Shown: positions 1 through 7,258 of the stretch, in pieces
Position numbering within the stretch: position 1 is the first letter of the stretch
Layout: each line of letters starts with the position of its first letter
Source: JACZYA01 sp965247455
GTDB taxonomy: Bacteria; Acidobacteriota; Terriglobia; Acidiferrales; 2-02-FULL-67-57
NCBI GenBank assembly: GCA_965247455.1
Contig: CBDFHE010000009.1
Coordinates: 1 to 38,780 of the forward strand
Direction: 5' to 3'
DNA length: 38,780 nucleotides
Made by a program: the position numbers and the translations under genes
The notes under the pieces: generated by a model
What the model saw: only the letters and a program-made list of their open reading frames with translations
Databases searched by the model: none
What the model was told of the DNA's origin: nothing

Positions 1-271
1 CCAGCAAGCCGGAGTAGAGTACCTGCACCGGAACCAGGAAGAGGGCGTTGGATTCCACGTTCTCCTGTGCGCGCGGCACCAGCTCCGACCAGTGCACGCC
101 GGGGTTCTGCTGTTGGTGGTAGAAGACCAGCCCGGTGAAGGCGGCGATCTGCACTGCGAAGAGCAGCAGCACCGCGGTCAGTAGAAAAAACGCCAGCTCC
201 CGCAGTCCCCCCAGCGAGGGCGCCGCCGGCGGAGCAACGGCGGGCGGTGGAGTGGGCGCAAAGTCATTCAT
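1..271 (-). CDS. Partial membrane protein, possibly CPBP-family intramembrane protease (N-terminus only)
   Basis: The minus strand reads from an ATG at 269-271 to the window edge, giving about 90 residues. A Pro/Ala-rich cytosolic leader is followed by a hydrophobic helix (about residues 26-50), a polar segment with NPGVHWSELVPRA, and the start of a second hydrophobic stretch (LFLVPVQVLYSGLL). This layout resembles the N-terminus of CPBP/CAAX-type intramembrane proteases, but the catalytic Glu-rich motifs lie outside the window, so the family is a guess. The IS at 321 sits 50 bp upstream of the start and probably separates the gene from its native promoter. Before the IS-linked inversion, its upstream neighbour was probably the gene now at 29356-30330, in the same orientation. 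Confidence 0.45.
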   Translation of the reverse strand, partial: MNDFAPTPPPAVAPPAAPSLGGLRELAFFLLTAVLLLFAVQIAAFTGLVFYHQQQNPGVHWSELVPRAQENVESNALFLVPVQVLYSGLL

Positions 272-304
272 CGCAAGGGTGCCATCTTACCAGAGAGGAG
301 TCGT

Positions 305-320
305 TCCCTTCGCATCGCTT
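305..320. repeat. 16-bp flank of IS copy 1, target-duplication half
   Basis: The 16 bp TCCCTTCGCATCGCTT directly precede the left end of the IS at 321. The exact reverse complement occupies 30553-30568, directly abutting the second IS copy. No copy of this sequence follows copy 1 on its other side (1707 onward). The pair therefore looks like one target-site duplication split between two IS copies. Confidence 0.85.
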
Positions 321-1706
321 TGTAGCTGCAAAGTGAGAATGTCCTATTTGCGCAAAGTAGGAATGTCCTCTTTCATCAGGGCCAGGAGGAACGATGAGAG
401 AGGAGCGAATCGAATTGAGCCAACGGGAGCAGGATCGGTTGAAGGTACTCCACCAAGTCGAGCAGGGCTATCTGACCCAGGTGGAAGCGGGCCGGCGGGT
501 GCAGGTGAGCGTACGCCACCTGCGGCGTCTGCTGAGACGGGTGCGGGCGGAGGGGGACAGGGGCGTAGTGCATCGGCTGCGGGGGCGGCCCTCGAACCGG
601 AAGATTCCAGCGGCCCTCCAGGGGCGCATCCTGGCCCAGGTGCGGCGGCGCTACGCCGACTTTGGGCCCACGCTGGCCAGCGAGCACCTGGCGCGAGATG
701 GGTGGCAGGTCAGCCGGGAGACGCTGCGGCAGTGGATGACCGCCGCCGGGCTGTGGCGGTCGCGCCGGCAGCGGAGGCCGGCGGTGCACGTCTGGCGAGA
801 GCGGCGGGCCGCCTTCGGCGAGTTGGTGATGATGGACAGCTCGCCCTATCGCTGGTTGGAGCGGCGCGGACCTCCCGTGCAGTTGATCGCGCTGATCGAC
901 GACGCTACCAGCCGGGTCTGGGGCCGCTTCGCCGCCCAGGACTCGACCGAGGAAAACCTGCGCACCCTGGCAGGCTGGCTCCGGCGCTGGGGACGGCCGC
1001 GGGCACTCTATACCGACAAAAGCAGCCTGTTCCGCACCACCCGCTCGGCCCGGCTCGACGAGCAGCTCGGCGGTCAGCCGGCCCGCACCCAGATCGGGCG
1101 GGCCCTGCAGGAGTTGGGGATCGAGTGGATTCCCGCCCACAGCCCCCAGGCCAAGGGGCGCATCGAGAGACTATTCGGCACCTTGCAGGACCGCCTGGTC
1201 AAGGAGATGCGCCTGGCCGGGGTGCACACGGTGGAGCAGGCCAACCGCTTCCTGGCAGCAGTCTTCCTGCCTTTCTGGGAGCAGCGCTTCACCGTCGCTC
1301 CGCGCCAGCCGCACGATGCCCACCGCCCGCTGGGAGGCACCCAGCGGCTGGAGTCAATCCTGAGCGTGCGCGAACCGCGCCGGGTGGCAGGCGACTACAC
1401 CGTGCGCTGGCAGGGCCAGCGCTGGGCGATCCCGCGCGCCCAGGTGCGAGCGGGGTTGCGGGGGGCGCGGGTGGAGGTCGAACGGCGGCTCGACGGCAGC
1501 CGCTGGGTCCGCTTCCGCGGCTCTTATCTCAGCCTGCGGCCCTGCCCGAGCCCGCCGCCCGCGCCCGCAACCCCCTTCGGCCTACGGCCTACGGGGCTTG
1601 CGGGCCCAAGGAAAGGCAAACGAAAGTACATTCCCCCTCCCGATCACCCTTGGAGGAGGACATTTCTATCTGGCAAAAAACCGGACATTTCTACTTTGCG
1701 TTGACA
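321..1706 (+). mobile_element. ISNCY/IS1202-like insertion sequence, copy 1 (1386 bp)
   Basis: The element runs from TGTAGCTGCAAAGT to ACTTTGCGTTGACA and carries one transposase. Its ends are imperfect inverted repeats that start with TGT. Each end carries two related 17-bp boxes of the form GCAAAGT-N3-AATGTCC: 328-344 and 352-368 on the left, 1683-1699 and a weaker 1658-1674 on the right (both inverted). The second copy at 30569-31954 is exactly the same length. The only difference I found is one base just upstream of the transposase start (AGGAGGAACG here, AGGAGGGACG there), so the duplication is recent. Confidence 0.9.
394..1704 (+). CDS. DDE transposase, ISNCY/IS1202-like (copy 1)
   Basis: This 436-residue protein has an N-terminal helix-turn-helix region (about 1-70, Arg-rich, with VEAGRRVQVSVRHLRRLLRR) that should bind the terminal boxes, a linker, and an integrase-type DDE core. 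Likely core acidic residues lie in LVMMDSSPYRWLE and LYTDKSS, and in the HSPQAKGRIERLFGTLQDR segment typical of rve-fold transposases. A good Shine-Dalgarno (AGGAGG) precedes the ATG. The stop lies inside the right terminal repeat, so the coding frame almost fills the element. The protein is identical to the one encoded at 30571-31881. Family assignment to ISNCY/IS1202 is from recognition of the protein layout and TGT-type ends, not from a database comparison. Confidence 0.88.
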   Translation: MREERIELSQREQDRLKVLHQVEQGYLTQVEAGRRVQVSVRHLRRLLRRVRAEGDRGVVHRLRGRPSNRKIPAALQGRILAQVRRRYADFGPTLASEHLARDGWQVSRETLRQWMTAAGLWRSRRQRRPAVHVWRERRAAFGELVMMDSSPYRWLERRGPPVQLIALIDDATSRVWGRFAAQDSTEENLRTLAGWLRRWGRPRALYTDKSSLFRTTRSARLDEQLGGQPARTQIGRALQELGIEWIPAHSPQAKGRIERLFGTLQDRLVKEMRLAGVHTVEQANRFLAAVFLPFWEQRFTVAPRQPHDAHRPLGGTQRLESILSVREPRRVAGDYTVRWQGQRWAIPRAQVRAGLRGARVEVERRLDGSRWVRFRGSYLSLRPCPSPPPAPATPFGLRPTGLAGPRKGKRKYIPPPDHPWRRTFLSGKKPDISTLR

Positions 1707-2009
1707 CTGAAAAAGTTCCCAAGCGACATCTTTTACGTTTGCGCCACTCTTTATTTTAAATAGTGGTCTGAGGAATTTCCCCAATTGATAGAACCAAAAT
1801 TCGTTTACTCGCTGCATATCTCCACCATCCGCTGGAATTACTATCCAGGTAGGATGATGACGCAGTTGCTCTGCTTTGCCAAGCGACTGGATACTTTCTG
1901 GTGCTACCCCTAGCACGTTATCAACCTGGCTGGAAGAGTCTCGGAAAGGGCTTGACAGGCGAATAAAAAGCGAATACACTCCATCCCCACAGTGAGCCAC
2001 ACTGCACAC
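1707..2009 (-). pseudogene. Gene fragment cut by IS copy 1
   Basis: An open frame reads leftward from 2009 and runs straight into the IS right end at 1706. The native part is at most 101 codons and includes the segments LGVAPESIQSLGKAEQLRHH and FWFYQLGKFLRPLFKIKSG. I do not recognise the family. Base composition is lower in G+C than the genes that follow, similar to the polysaccharide locus on the far side of IS copy 2. Undoing the inferred inversion would place this fragment next to 31955. There the frame stays open for 18 more codons to a TGA at 32009-32011, so the two pieces may be halves of one gene. No target duplication supports that join. The true start is uncertain, and the ATG at 2009 overlaps the next gene on the other strand. 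Confidence 0.4.
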
Positions 2010-3137
2010 ACGACCGGGCGCGCAACTTCCCTGACGGGAGCCTCGCCCCTCCCGCTTTTCAGCGAGACGCCCTGCCCCGGGCCCGCCGAGGCGCCGGGGC
2101 GGGGGAACACCCCGAGGTCACCGTTGGTGGGAATTGCGCGCCTGGCCGCTGCTGCTCCGAGGGAAGCGCAAAAGAACGAGGTGGAGTATTTCCGCCTGCG
2201 GGTGCGCTCGGTGCTGAACCGGGTGGACTCGCGGCGGGTGGGCTTCGGGTGGTCCATCAACCCCTATCGCGGGTGCGAGTTCGGCTGCCAGTACTGCTAC
2301 GCCCGCTACACCCACACCTACATGGAGCTCGACCCGACCCAGTTTGAGAACAAGATTTACGTCAAGGCGGAGGCGGCGCGCATCCTGCGGCGTGACCTCA
2401 CGCCCGAGAAAGTGCTGGGCGAGCACATCGCCATCGGCACTGCCACCGACCCCTACCAGCCCGCCGAGCGTCAGTTCGGGGTCACGCGCGCAATCCTAGA
2501 GACGCTGCTGGAATTCTCCCGCACGCTGCCGGAGGGCGGTTTGAGTTTGTCCATCACCACCAAGTCGAACCTGGTGCTGCGAGACCTGGACCTGCTGCAG
2601 GAACTCGCCCGGCGCAGCCAGTTGCAGATCAACGTGAGCATCGGCACGCTCAAGGCGCGGCTGGCGCGGGCGCTGGAGCCGCGCGCGCCCCGGCCCGACC
2701 TGCGGCTGGAGGCGGTCCGGCAGCTCGCCCAGGCCGGGATTACCACCGGCGTGTTTGCCATGCCGATCCTGCCCGGCCTGACCGACAAGCCCGCCGAGCT
2801 GGAGGCGCTGGTAGCGGCCGCAGCCGACGCGCGGGCGTGTTACCTGTGCGCGGGCGTAGCCTTCCTGATGTCCAGCTCGCAGAAAACATTCTTCCCCTTC
2901 CTGGAGCAGAAGTTCCCCCGGCTGGTGAAGCAGTACCACAAGTGGTACCGGCGCAACGGCTACGCGCCCCAGAGCTACCGCAAGGAAATCTCCGCCCTGA
3001 TGGCCGGCCTGCGCCGGAAGTATCACCTGCCCTCTCGCCCCCCGGACGCCGAGGTCCGCTCCACCCAAGACGCCGCTGCTACTCTCCCAAACTACTCCGC
3101 CCTCACCGCCCAACTCCCCATCCCCTTCGCCTCTTAA
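1992..3137 (+). CDS. Radical SAM protein, SPL/Rv2578c-like
   Basis: The protein has the radical SAM cluster motif CxxxCxxC (Cys95, Cys99, Cys102 in NPYRGCEFGCQYCYARY), which would bind a [4Fe-4S] cluster and S-adenosylmethionine. It also has the GTATDPYQPAE segment and a C-terminal region rich in aromatic and basic residues, as in the spore-photoproduct-lyase-like Rv2578c group. The substrate is unknown. Length (381 aa from the GTG at 1992) is slightly long for the family. The first 45 residues are Pro/Gly-rich, with no clear ribosome-binding site, so a start near 2124-2127 (TTG/GTG) is also possible. The gene stands alone. It is followed within 20 bp by an unrelated amidohydrolase stub. Confidence 0.85.
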   Translation: MSHTAHTTGRATSLTGASPLPLFSETPCPGPAEAPGRGNTPRSPLVGIARLAAAAPREAQKNEVEYFRLRVRSVLNRVDSRRVGFGWSINPYRGCEFGCQYCYARYTHTYMELDPTQFENKIYVKAEAARILRRDLTPEKVLGEHIAIGTATDPYQPAERQFGVTRAILETLLEFSRTLPEGGLSLSITTKSNLVLRDLDLLQELARRSQLQINVSIGTLKARLARALEPRAPRPDLRLEAVRQLAQAGITTGVFAMPILPGLTDKPAELEALVAAAADARACYLCAGVAFLMSSSQKTFFPFLEQKFPRLVKQYHKWYRRNGYAPQSYRKEISALMAGLRRKYHLPSRPPDAEVRSTQDAAATLPNYSALTAQLPIPFAS

Positions 3138-3153
3138 CAGGCGACGACCAGTT

Positions 3154-3351
3154 GCACTGAAGCGCCACGCCGCTACCGTGCACGCCGCTGAGCTGCTGGG
3201 CTGGGCCGACCGCGTGGGCGCGCTCGAGCCGGGCAAGTTCGCCGACCTGATCGCGGTCGCGGGCGACCCGCTGGCCGACGTCACCATCCCGGAAAACATC
3301 CGCTTTGTGATGAAAGGGGGGAAAGTAGCTCAGAACGACTGGAACCGCTAG
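3154..3351 (+). pseudogene. 3' remnant of an imidazolonepropionase-like amidohydrolase
   Basis: An open frame ending in TAG at 3349-3351 encodes about 60 residues matching the invariant C-terminus of secreted amidohydrolases: ATVHAAELLGWADRVGALEP, then GKFADLIAVAGDPLADV and FVMKGGKVAQND. No start codon or catalytic HxH domain is present upstream, because the radical SAM gene ends at 3137. This is the tail of a gene whose first roughly 370 codons were lost, probably by deletion fusing the two loci. It is unlikely to be expressed as a functional protein. Confidence 0.8.
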
Positions 3352-3403
3352 AGAGCAGGGCGGCGTAGGCCTCGCCCAAGAGTGGCGGGCCAGTCGCTAC
3401 GGC

Positions 3404-4054
3404 TCAAGACTTGGACGGGCCGAAAGGGATGTTCACGCCCCAGAAGTCCTTGCTCGGTTGGGCCAGCTCCACTCCCACCCGGACCTCTCGGCCCCCGGGG
3501 ATGGGTTCCCGCCAGACGATGCGCGCCGGCTGGATTTCGCGCGTGCGCATGTGCATGATCTCGACGTGATCTTTCGGCACCATGCGGGTGGGCAGCCGGA
3601 TCAAGCCGCCGTGGGCGTTGACCACTTCGCTCTCGCCCACCGCCTGGCAATTGCCTCCCTCGCGGTTTGTCCACATGGCCGCCACCGGAGCGCGCCAGAG
3701 CATCCGCGGACTGCGCCTCCCCTGTTGCATGAAGTGACCCTCCAACTGATACTGGGCAATGCGGAACGCCACCCCGACCCGGTTGCTGGGCTGGGGTTCC
3801 ACCCGCAGCACCTCGCCTTGGCAGCGAACCACGGTGGGCTCGCCGCTCCCGCCCGTGATCGGCAAGCGCAACGTCAAATCCGATCGCGTCCCAATCGCCG
3901 GCGCTTGCTCAGCCAGAAAGTATACGCCTGTACAACTGACGTTGCGCGTTGTTCCTTGCCGGATGACCTGCTGGCCGGAAACCTGCCAGCGCGCTTCCAC
4001 CGACAACTCCAGCGGAAAGCGGGCGGCGCGTTGCTTTTTATCGGACGATTTCAT
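3404..4054 (-). CDS. PilZ-domain protein with a second PilZ-like half
   Basis: Residues 6-110 look like a PilZ domain, the cyclic-di-GMP receptor fold. A basic N-terminal motif (KKQRAARF) is followed by the NxSxxG signature (Asn38, Ser40, Gly43 in RNVSCTGVYF) and beta strands. Residues about 115-205 (RSPRMLWRAPVAAMW, then VVNAHGGLIRLP) look like a second, degenerate PilZ-like barrel without the binding signature. The protein is 216 aa with no membrane segment or signal peptide, so a cytosolic receptor is likely. A GGDEF/HD-GYP protein at 16745-20137 could supply or remove the ligand, but nothing here links them directly. Confidence 0.8.
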   Translation of the reverse strand: MKSSDKKQRAARFPLELSVEARWQVSGQQVIRQGTTRNVSCTGVYFLAEQAPAIGTRSDLTLRLPITGGSGEPTVVRCQGEVLRVEPQPSNRVGVAFRIAQYQLEGHFMQQGRRSPRMLWRAPVAAMWTNREGGNCQAVGESEVVNAHGGLIRLPTRMVPKDHVEIMHMRTREIQPARIVWREPIPGGREVRVGVELAQPSKDFWGVNIPFGPSKS

Positions 4055-4364
4055 TAGCGCACTTCAACCACCCTAAGATTCGACCCTTCGTCCCATCGAA
4101 GCAATAGGAGGGGGGGCACGCCAGCCCAGTACCAAAGTACCCGCCAGGTGCCCAATCCGCTACTTTTGTAAGGTGGCGTTGACCTACACCTCCACCCAAC
4201 GCGACCCCGCTTGATACAATATTAGCCCATTCTAACCCTGGCTGTGAATAGTAAATTGCCGCTGCCGGTGAAGACACTTGGATTCGTGCCCAGCCGGGTT
4301 CCGGGCTGGATTCCATCCGGTTTCTCGCTTGCGTCTCTCTGGAAGTTGAGCGAATCTAACCACC
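4055..4364. other. Intergenic, no gene seen
   Basis: This 310-bp spacer lies between divergent genes. It contains one minus-strand ORF (to 4316) with no recognisable domain, no ribosome-binding site and overlap with the PilZ start, which I do not accept as a gene. An AT-rich patch around 4213-4225 (TTGATACAATATTAG) could be part of a promoter, but I cannot pair it with a convincing second box. Confidence 0.5.
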
Positions 4365-5222
4365 GTGGGCGAGGTCATCCAGTTTTTGCTCCGGCACGGC
4401 TACGCGGTGCTGTTTGCTTTTGTGTTCGCCGAGCAGATCGGCCTGCCTCTCCCCGCCGTGCCCGTGCTACTGGCGGTGGGCGCGCTGGCGGGCACCGGCC
4501 AATTTTCCTTTCCCGCCATTCTACTGGTGGCCGCCGCGGCTGCGCTGCTGAGCGACTTCACTTGGTACCACCTCGGCCGCCGGCGCGGCCACTCGGTGCT
4601 GAACCTGATTTGCCGCATCGCGCTCGAACCCGACTCCTGCGTGCGTCGCACAGAAAACATTTTCTCGCGCCACGGCGCCCGTGCGCTGCTCTTTGCCAAG
4701 TTCGTGCCCGGCTTGAGCGTGGCGGCCCCGCCCCTGGCCGGCATGTTGCACATGCCACGGCTGCGCTTCCTGCTCTGGGACGGCGCGGGCGCGCTGCTCT
4801 GGGCGGGCGGCTACAGTGGCCTCGGCTACCTCTTCAGTGAGCAACTCGAACGCGTGGGCACCTTCGCCCTGCGCCTCGGCACCGGCTTGGGAGTCCTGCT
4901 GGGAGCGGCGCTGGCCGCCTACCTCTTGTGGAAGTACGTCGAGCGGCGGCACTTTCTCCGCCAGCTCCACATCGCCCGCATCACGCCGGAAGAGTTGCGG
5001 CGAAGGCTGGACCCGGGCCAAGAGATCGCCGTGGTGGACCTGCGCCACGCGCTCGAATTTGACGCCGACAGCATGAAAGTCCCCGGCGCTCTCCACCTGC
5101 TGCTCCGCCGCTGGGGCATCACCCGCGTCCAGCCCCTCGCCGGCGGCTTCGAGGCCTGGCGCGCCCGCGGCTTCCCGCTCGAACCATTGACGGCACTTCT
5201 CTCCGACGCCCCCACCAACTGA
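4365..5222 (+). CDS. DedA-family membrane protein fused to a truncated rhodanese domain
   Basis: Residues 1-200 form a DedA/SNARE-associated polytopic domain: hydrophobic helices, FAEQIGLPLPAVPVLLAVGA near the start, and the family segment FAKFVPGLSVAAPPLAGML. DedA proteins act in membrane lipid and envelope homeostasis. Residues about 204-278 match the ends of a rhodanese domain (ITPEELRRRLDPGQEIAVVD, then GITRVQPLAGGFEAWRARGF). About 30-35 residues are missing between VPGALH and LLLRRWGI, and this is where the catalytic Cys loop should be. The frame is intact across the join, so the protein is made but cannot be an active sulfurtransferase. The start is GTG with a weak upstream purine stretch. 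DedA-rhodanese fusions themselves are known. Confidence 0.85.
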   Translation: MGEVIQFLLRHGYAVLFAFVFAEQIGLPLPAVPVLLAVGALAGTGQFSFPAILLVAAAAALLSDFTWYHLGRRRGHSVLNLICRIALEPDSCVRRTENIFSRHGARALLFAKFVPGLSVAAPPLAGMLHMPRLRFLLWDGAGALLWAGGYSGLGYLFSEQLERVGTFALRLGTGLGVLLGAALAAYLLWKYVERRHFLRQLHIARITPEELRRRLDPGQEIAVVDLRHALEFDADSMKVPGALHLLLRRWGITRVQPLAGGFEAWRARGFPLEPLTALLSDAPTN

Positions 5223-5403
5223 ACCAACCCCCGCGGGGGCATGCCGAACACGGAAAGAAGCCTAGTTAGGGTAGAATCTTAACCCTGCCGTAGAGCCACG
5301 CCCTGACAACAATCAGCGCAATTACGTCCAGCCCGGTGGCCTGTCCTGCCTGTCCCGAGTGTAATCGAGGGAAGCGGAGTCGAAGGGCCCCGGCCACCGG
5401 GTG

Positions 5404-5458
5404 CCCAGCGGCCTGCCTGCGGTAGGCAGGCAGGGGCTCGCCCTGAAGGGCCGCTGGG
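5404..5458. repeat. Nested palindromic element (GCCTGCC family)
   Basis: Outer arms CCCAGCGGCC (5404-5413) and GGCCGCTGGG (5449-5458) pair perfectly. They enclose a 21-bp palindrome GCCTGCC-TGCGGTA-GGCAGGC (5411-5431) and a second hairpin, GGGCTCGCCCTGAAGGGCC (5434-5452). The same 21-bp core is found at 6496-6516 and 25124-25144, and the 19-bp hairpin recurs at 25187-25205. Confidence 0.85.
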
Positions 5459-5576
5459 TTGGACAATCAAGAGCGAATTCTCCCTTCACGACGAGAGACC
5501 TTGTTGCAGCCACATCGGTTTGGCCCACTGCAGAAGGAGTCCACGCAATTACTTTGCTTCGGCAGAGATTCTTCGC

Positions 5577-5635
5577 CTGCCTACCGCTTGCCGCCGCCCG
5601 CCTGCCGGTCGGGCAGGTGGCGGGCAGGCAGGCAC
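5577..5635. repeat. Compound palindrome, GCCTGCC family
   Basis: CCGCCCGCCTGCC, a GGTC loop and GGGCAGGTGGCGGG form a long hairpin, flanked by further GCCTGCC/GGCAGGC half-sites. It is related to the element at 5404-5458. Confidence 0.7.
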
Positions 5636-5672
5636 AGGCGGGTTTCCCTCAGAATGACAACAAACGAGGGTA

Positions 5673-6347
5673 TTAGCGGCCGGGGATGATCAGGGGGGAT
5701 TCCGCGGGCGCGGGGGCGGCGGCTTCAGGCGGCAACTGCCCGCGCAGAAGCGTAAGATAGCGACGCGAGCGCGCCCGCCCGTTGGCCTCCCACTGCCCCA
5801 GCCGCCGCAGGAACACCACCGCCCGCAGCACCTCCACCGGGCGCACGCTGCTCCCGGTGCGTTGCTGCTGTTGGCCCTCGAACTCCTTCAGGTAGTCCTT
5901 GGCGGCTTGGTAGAGCCGGTGGGCCGGGGCGCTCTCGGGCGGCTGCTCGTAGTAGAGGCCGGAGTCGAGCGTCTGGTAGCTGCGCGCCAACGCGTCCAGC
6001 GCCGCCAGCAGGTCGGCGTCATAAACGTCCGTGTGCTCCTGCGCGAACCGCGCCAGGAACACGCTCAGCCCGTTAATCAGCTCCCCGTGCTCCGCCAGGA
6101 AGTCGCGCTCGATTGCGACCTTCTCAAACGCCAACTCCTTGGGCGGTTGCCGGCGCTCCCCCTCGTAGCGGTGCGCGGCTATCAGATAGGAACAGTCAGC
6201 GGGGCAGTCAATCGAAACCTCGCGCTGCTCTCCGCAGCACTGCGAGCAGATGCTCGTACCGCCGCTCGCGCTCCACCGACTGCTGGGCAAACCCGGGCAG
6301 AACCGCTTGGCGCGGCGTCGCTCGCAGATAGGACATTGGTTGGGCAT
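5673..6347 (-). CDS. Uncharacterised zinc-ribbon protein
   Basis: The 224-residue protein starts with paired cysteines (CPICERRRAKRFC at residues 5-17, CSQCC at about 35-39, and Cys49/Cys53 in IDCPADCSY), an N-terminal zinc-binding region. The remainder is alpha-helical (about 75-205), with a Pro/Ala-rich tail. The zinc ribbon suggests binding to nucleic acid or protein, but no catalytic motif is visible and no function can be assigned. The start ATG at 6345-6347 places the Cys motif at the extreme N-terminus. The upstream minus-strand gene (6585-7154) is separated by 237 bp that hold another GCCTGCC palindrome, so the two may be transcribed separately. Confidence 0.7.
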   Translation of the reverse strand: MPNQCPICERRRAKRFCPGLPSSRWSASGGTSICSQCCGEQREVSIDCPADCSYLIAAHRYEGERRQPPKELAFEKVAIERDFLAEHGELINGLSVFLARFAQEHTDVYDADLLAALDALARSYQTLDSGLYYEQPPESAPAHRLYQAAKDYLKEFEGQQQQRTGSSVRPVEVLRAVVFLRRLGQWEANGRARSRRYLTLLRGQLPPEAAAPAPAESPLIIPGR

Positions 6348-6495
6348 CGGACAGGAAGCAGGGATTCTACGTCAGCCGGAACCGTCTGACAATCTGTGTC
6401 CTCGGTTGGGTAGTGGGTCTTTTTGAAAATGGAAAACTCACGCCGAGCCCTGTGGCACCCGCCACGGGGCGCTTGTGCCGTCTTTCCACCCGGTG

Positions 6496-6516
6496 GCCTG
6501 CCTGCGGTAGGCAGGC
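6496..6516. repeat. 21-bp palindrome, GCCTGCC family
   Basis: GCCTGCC-TGCGGTA-GGCAGGC is identical to the cores at 5411-5431 and 25124-25144. It lies in the spacer between two minus-strand genes. Confidence 0.85.
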
Positions 6517-6584
6517 AGGTGCCCCGCTGGAAGGAACGGGATAAGCCGCCGGGTTCAGCAATCCGCGCCCGCGCGGTTCGGGGT

Positions 6585-7154
6585 TCAGGCGGTCGGCTGG
6601 GAACCGAGTGCCGCTTGCACGCGGCGGCAGTAGTCCTGCTGGAAGCGCTCCAAGTCGCGCTTCACCAGGTGCAGCCCATAGACGCACAGCTCAAACGTCT
6701 CCGACAGCCGGCGGAACAGCGGCGCCTCTTCCCGGTACTCAAACTGGTCGAAGGAGGAGACGATAGTGTAGGACTCCTTGCCGGCTTTGACGTAGTCCAC
6801 AAACACGTCCGGAGCCGGCTTCCAGCGCCGCCGGTAGCTGGTGACGTACTCGGGGAACATGCCAATCAGGAAGAGCGTGTAGTCGCCGATGTGCTTGCGG
6901 ACGGCGCGCTCGCGGTCGAAGGAGCTGGCGTCGAGCATGGGGTTCGATTCAATCAACATCTCGCCCACATCGTCCAGGCGCTTGCCGCGCGCGTTGCGAA
7001 TCCGGCAAAGATTGTCCTGGTGGGTAAAGTCGGTCAGCAAGCCGGAGACGTACCCCGCCACCCGCGCGTCCCGCACCCGCACGTCCTCAAAGAAGCGCCG
7101 CTGCACCAGCTCGGCGAACAGCCGCCGCAGGGGATGGTTGCGCTCAATCTCCAT
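6585..7154 (-). CDS. Conserved hypothetical protein, 189 aa
   Basis: This is a soluble, charged, probably alpha-helical protein with no signal peptide and no recognised catalytic motif. Notable segments are LFAELVQRRFFEDVRVRD near the N-terminus and YTLFLIGMFPEYV in the middle. The frame is continuous, and codon use matches the neighbouring high-G+C genes. It is divergent from the gene at 7259, with a 104-bp shared upstream region. I recognise this as a typical uncharacterised protein of soil acidobacteria, but cannot name a family with confidence. Confidence 0.65.
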   Translation of the reverse strand: MEIERNHPLRRLFAELVQRRFFEDVRVRDARVAGYVSGLLTDFTHQDNLCRIRNARGKRLDDVGEMLIESNPMLDASSFDRERAVRKHIGDYTLFLIGMFPEYVTSYRRRWKPAPDVFVDYVKAGKESYTIVSSFDQFEYREEAPLFRRLSETFELCVYGLHLVKRDLERFQQDYCRRVQAALGSQPTA

Positions 7155-7258
7155 TCTGTCCCTTTGGCCCTCTCCCTTCTATATCGGATGCGGGAAGCAC
7201 TTTCAACAGTGGCCCGGCGCTGTTAAAATCTAAGACTTGGGAAAGTCAAGTTTCTGTC

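Larger units (their letters stand above)
5223..5672. other. Intergenic spacer with two palindromic repeat clusters
   Basis: No gene is seen in these 450 bp; the short ORFs are translations of palindromes. The spacer holds the nested element at 5404-5458 and a compound palindrome at about 5577-5635. Both neighbouring genes end here (convergent), so the hairpins may also stop transcription, though neither is followed by a T-tract. Confidence 0.7.

Noticed and set aside
135..1763. 542-codon plus-strand ORF across the IS
   Set aside because: It is out of frame with the recognisable transposase, has no domain, and is an Arg/Pro/Ala/Gly-rich shadow typical of high-G+C coding DNA. The same shadow occurs in IS copy 2.
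4038..4316. Minus-strand 92-codon ORF upstream of the PilZ gene
   Set aside because: No ribosome-binding site or domain, and it overlaps the PilZ start. Treated as non-coding.
5404..5458. Palindromes as Rho-independent terminators
   Set aside because: Strong stems but no following T-tract, and the same sequences occur upstream of genes and in divergent spacers.
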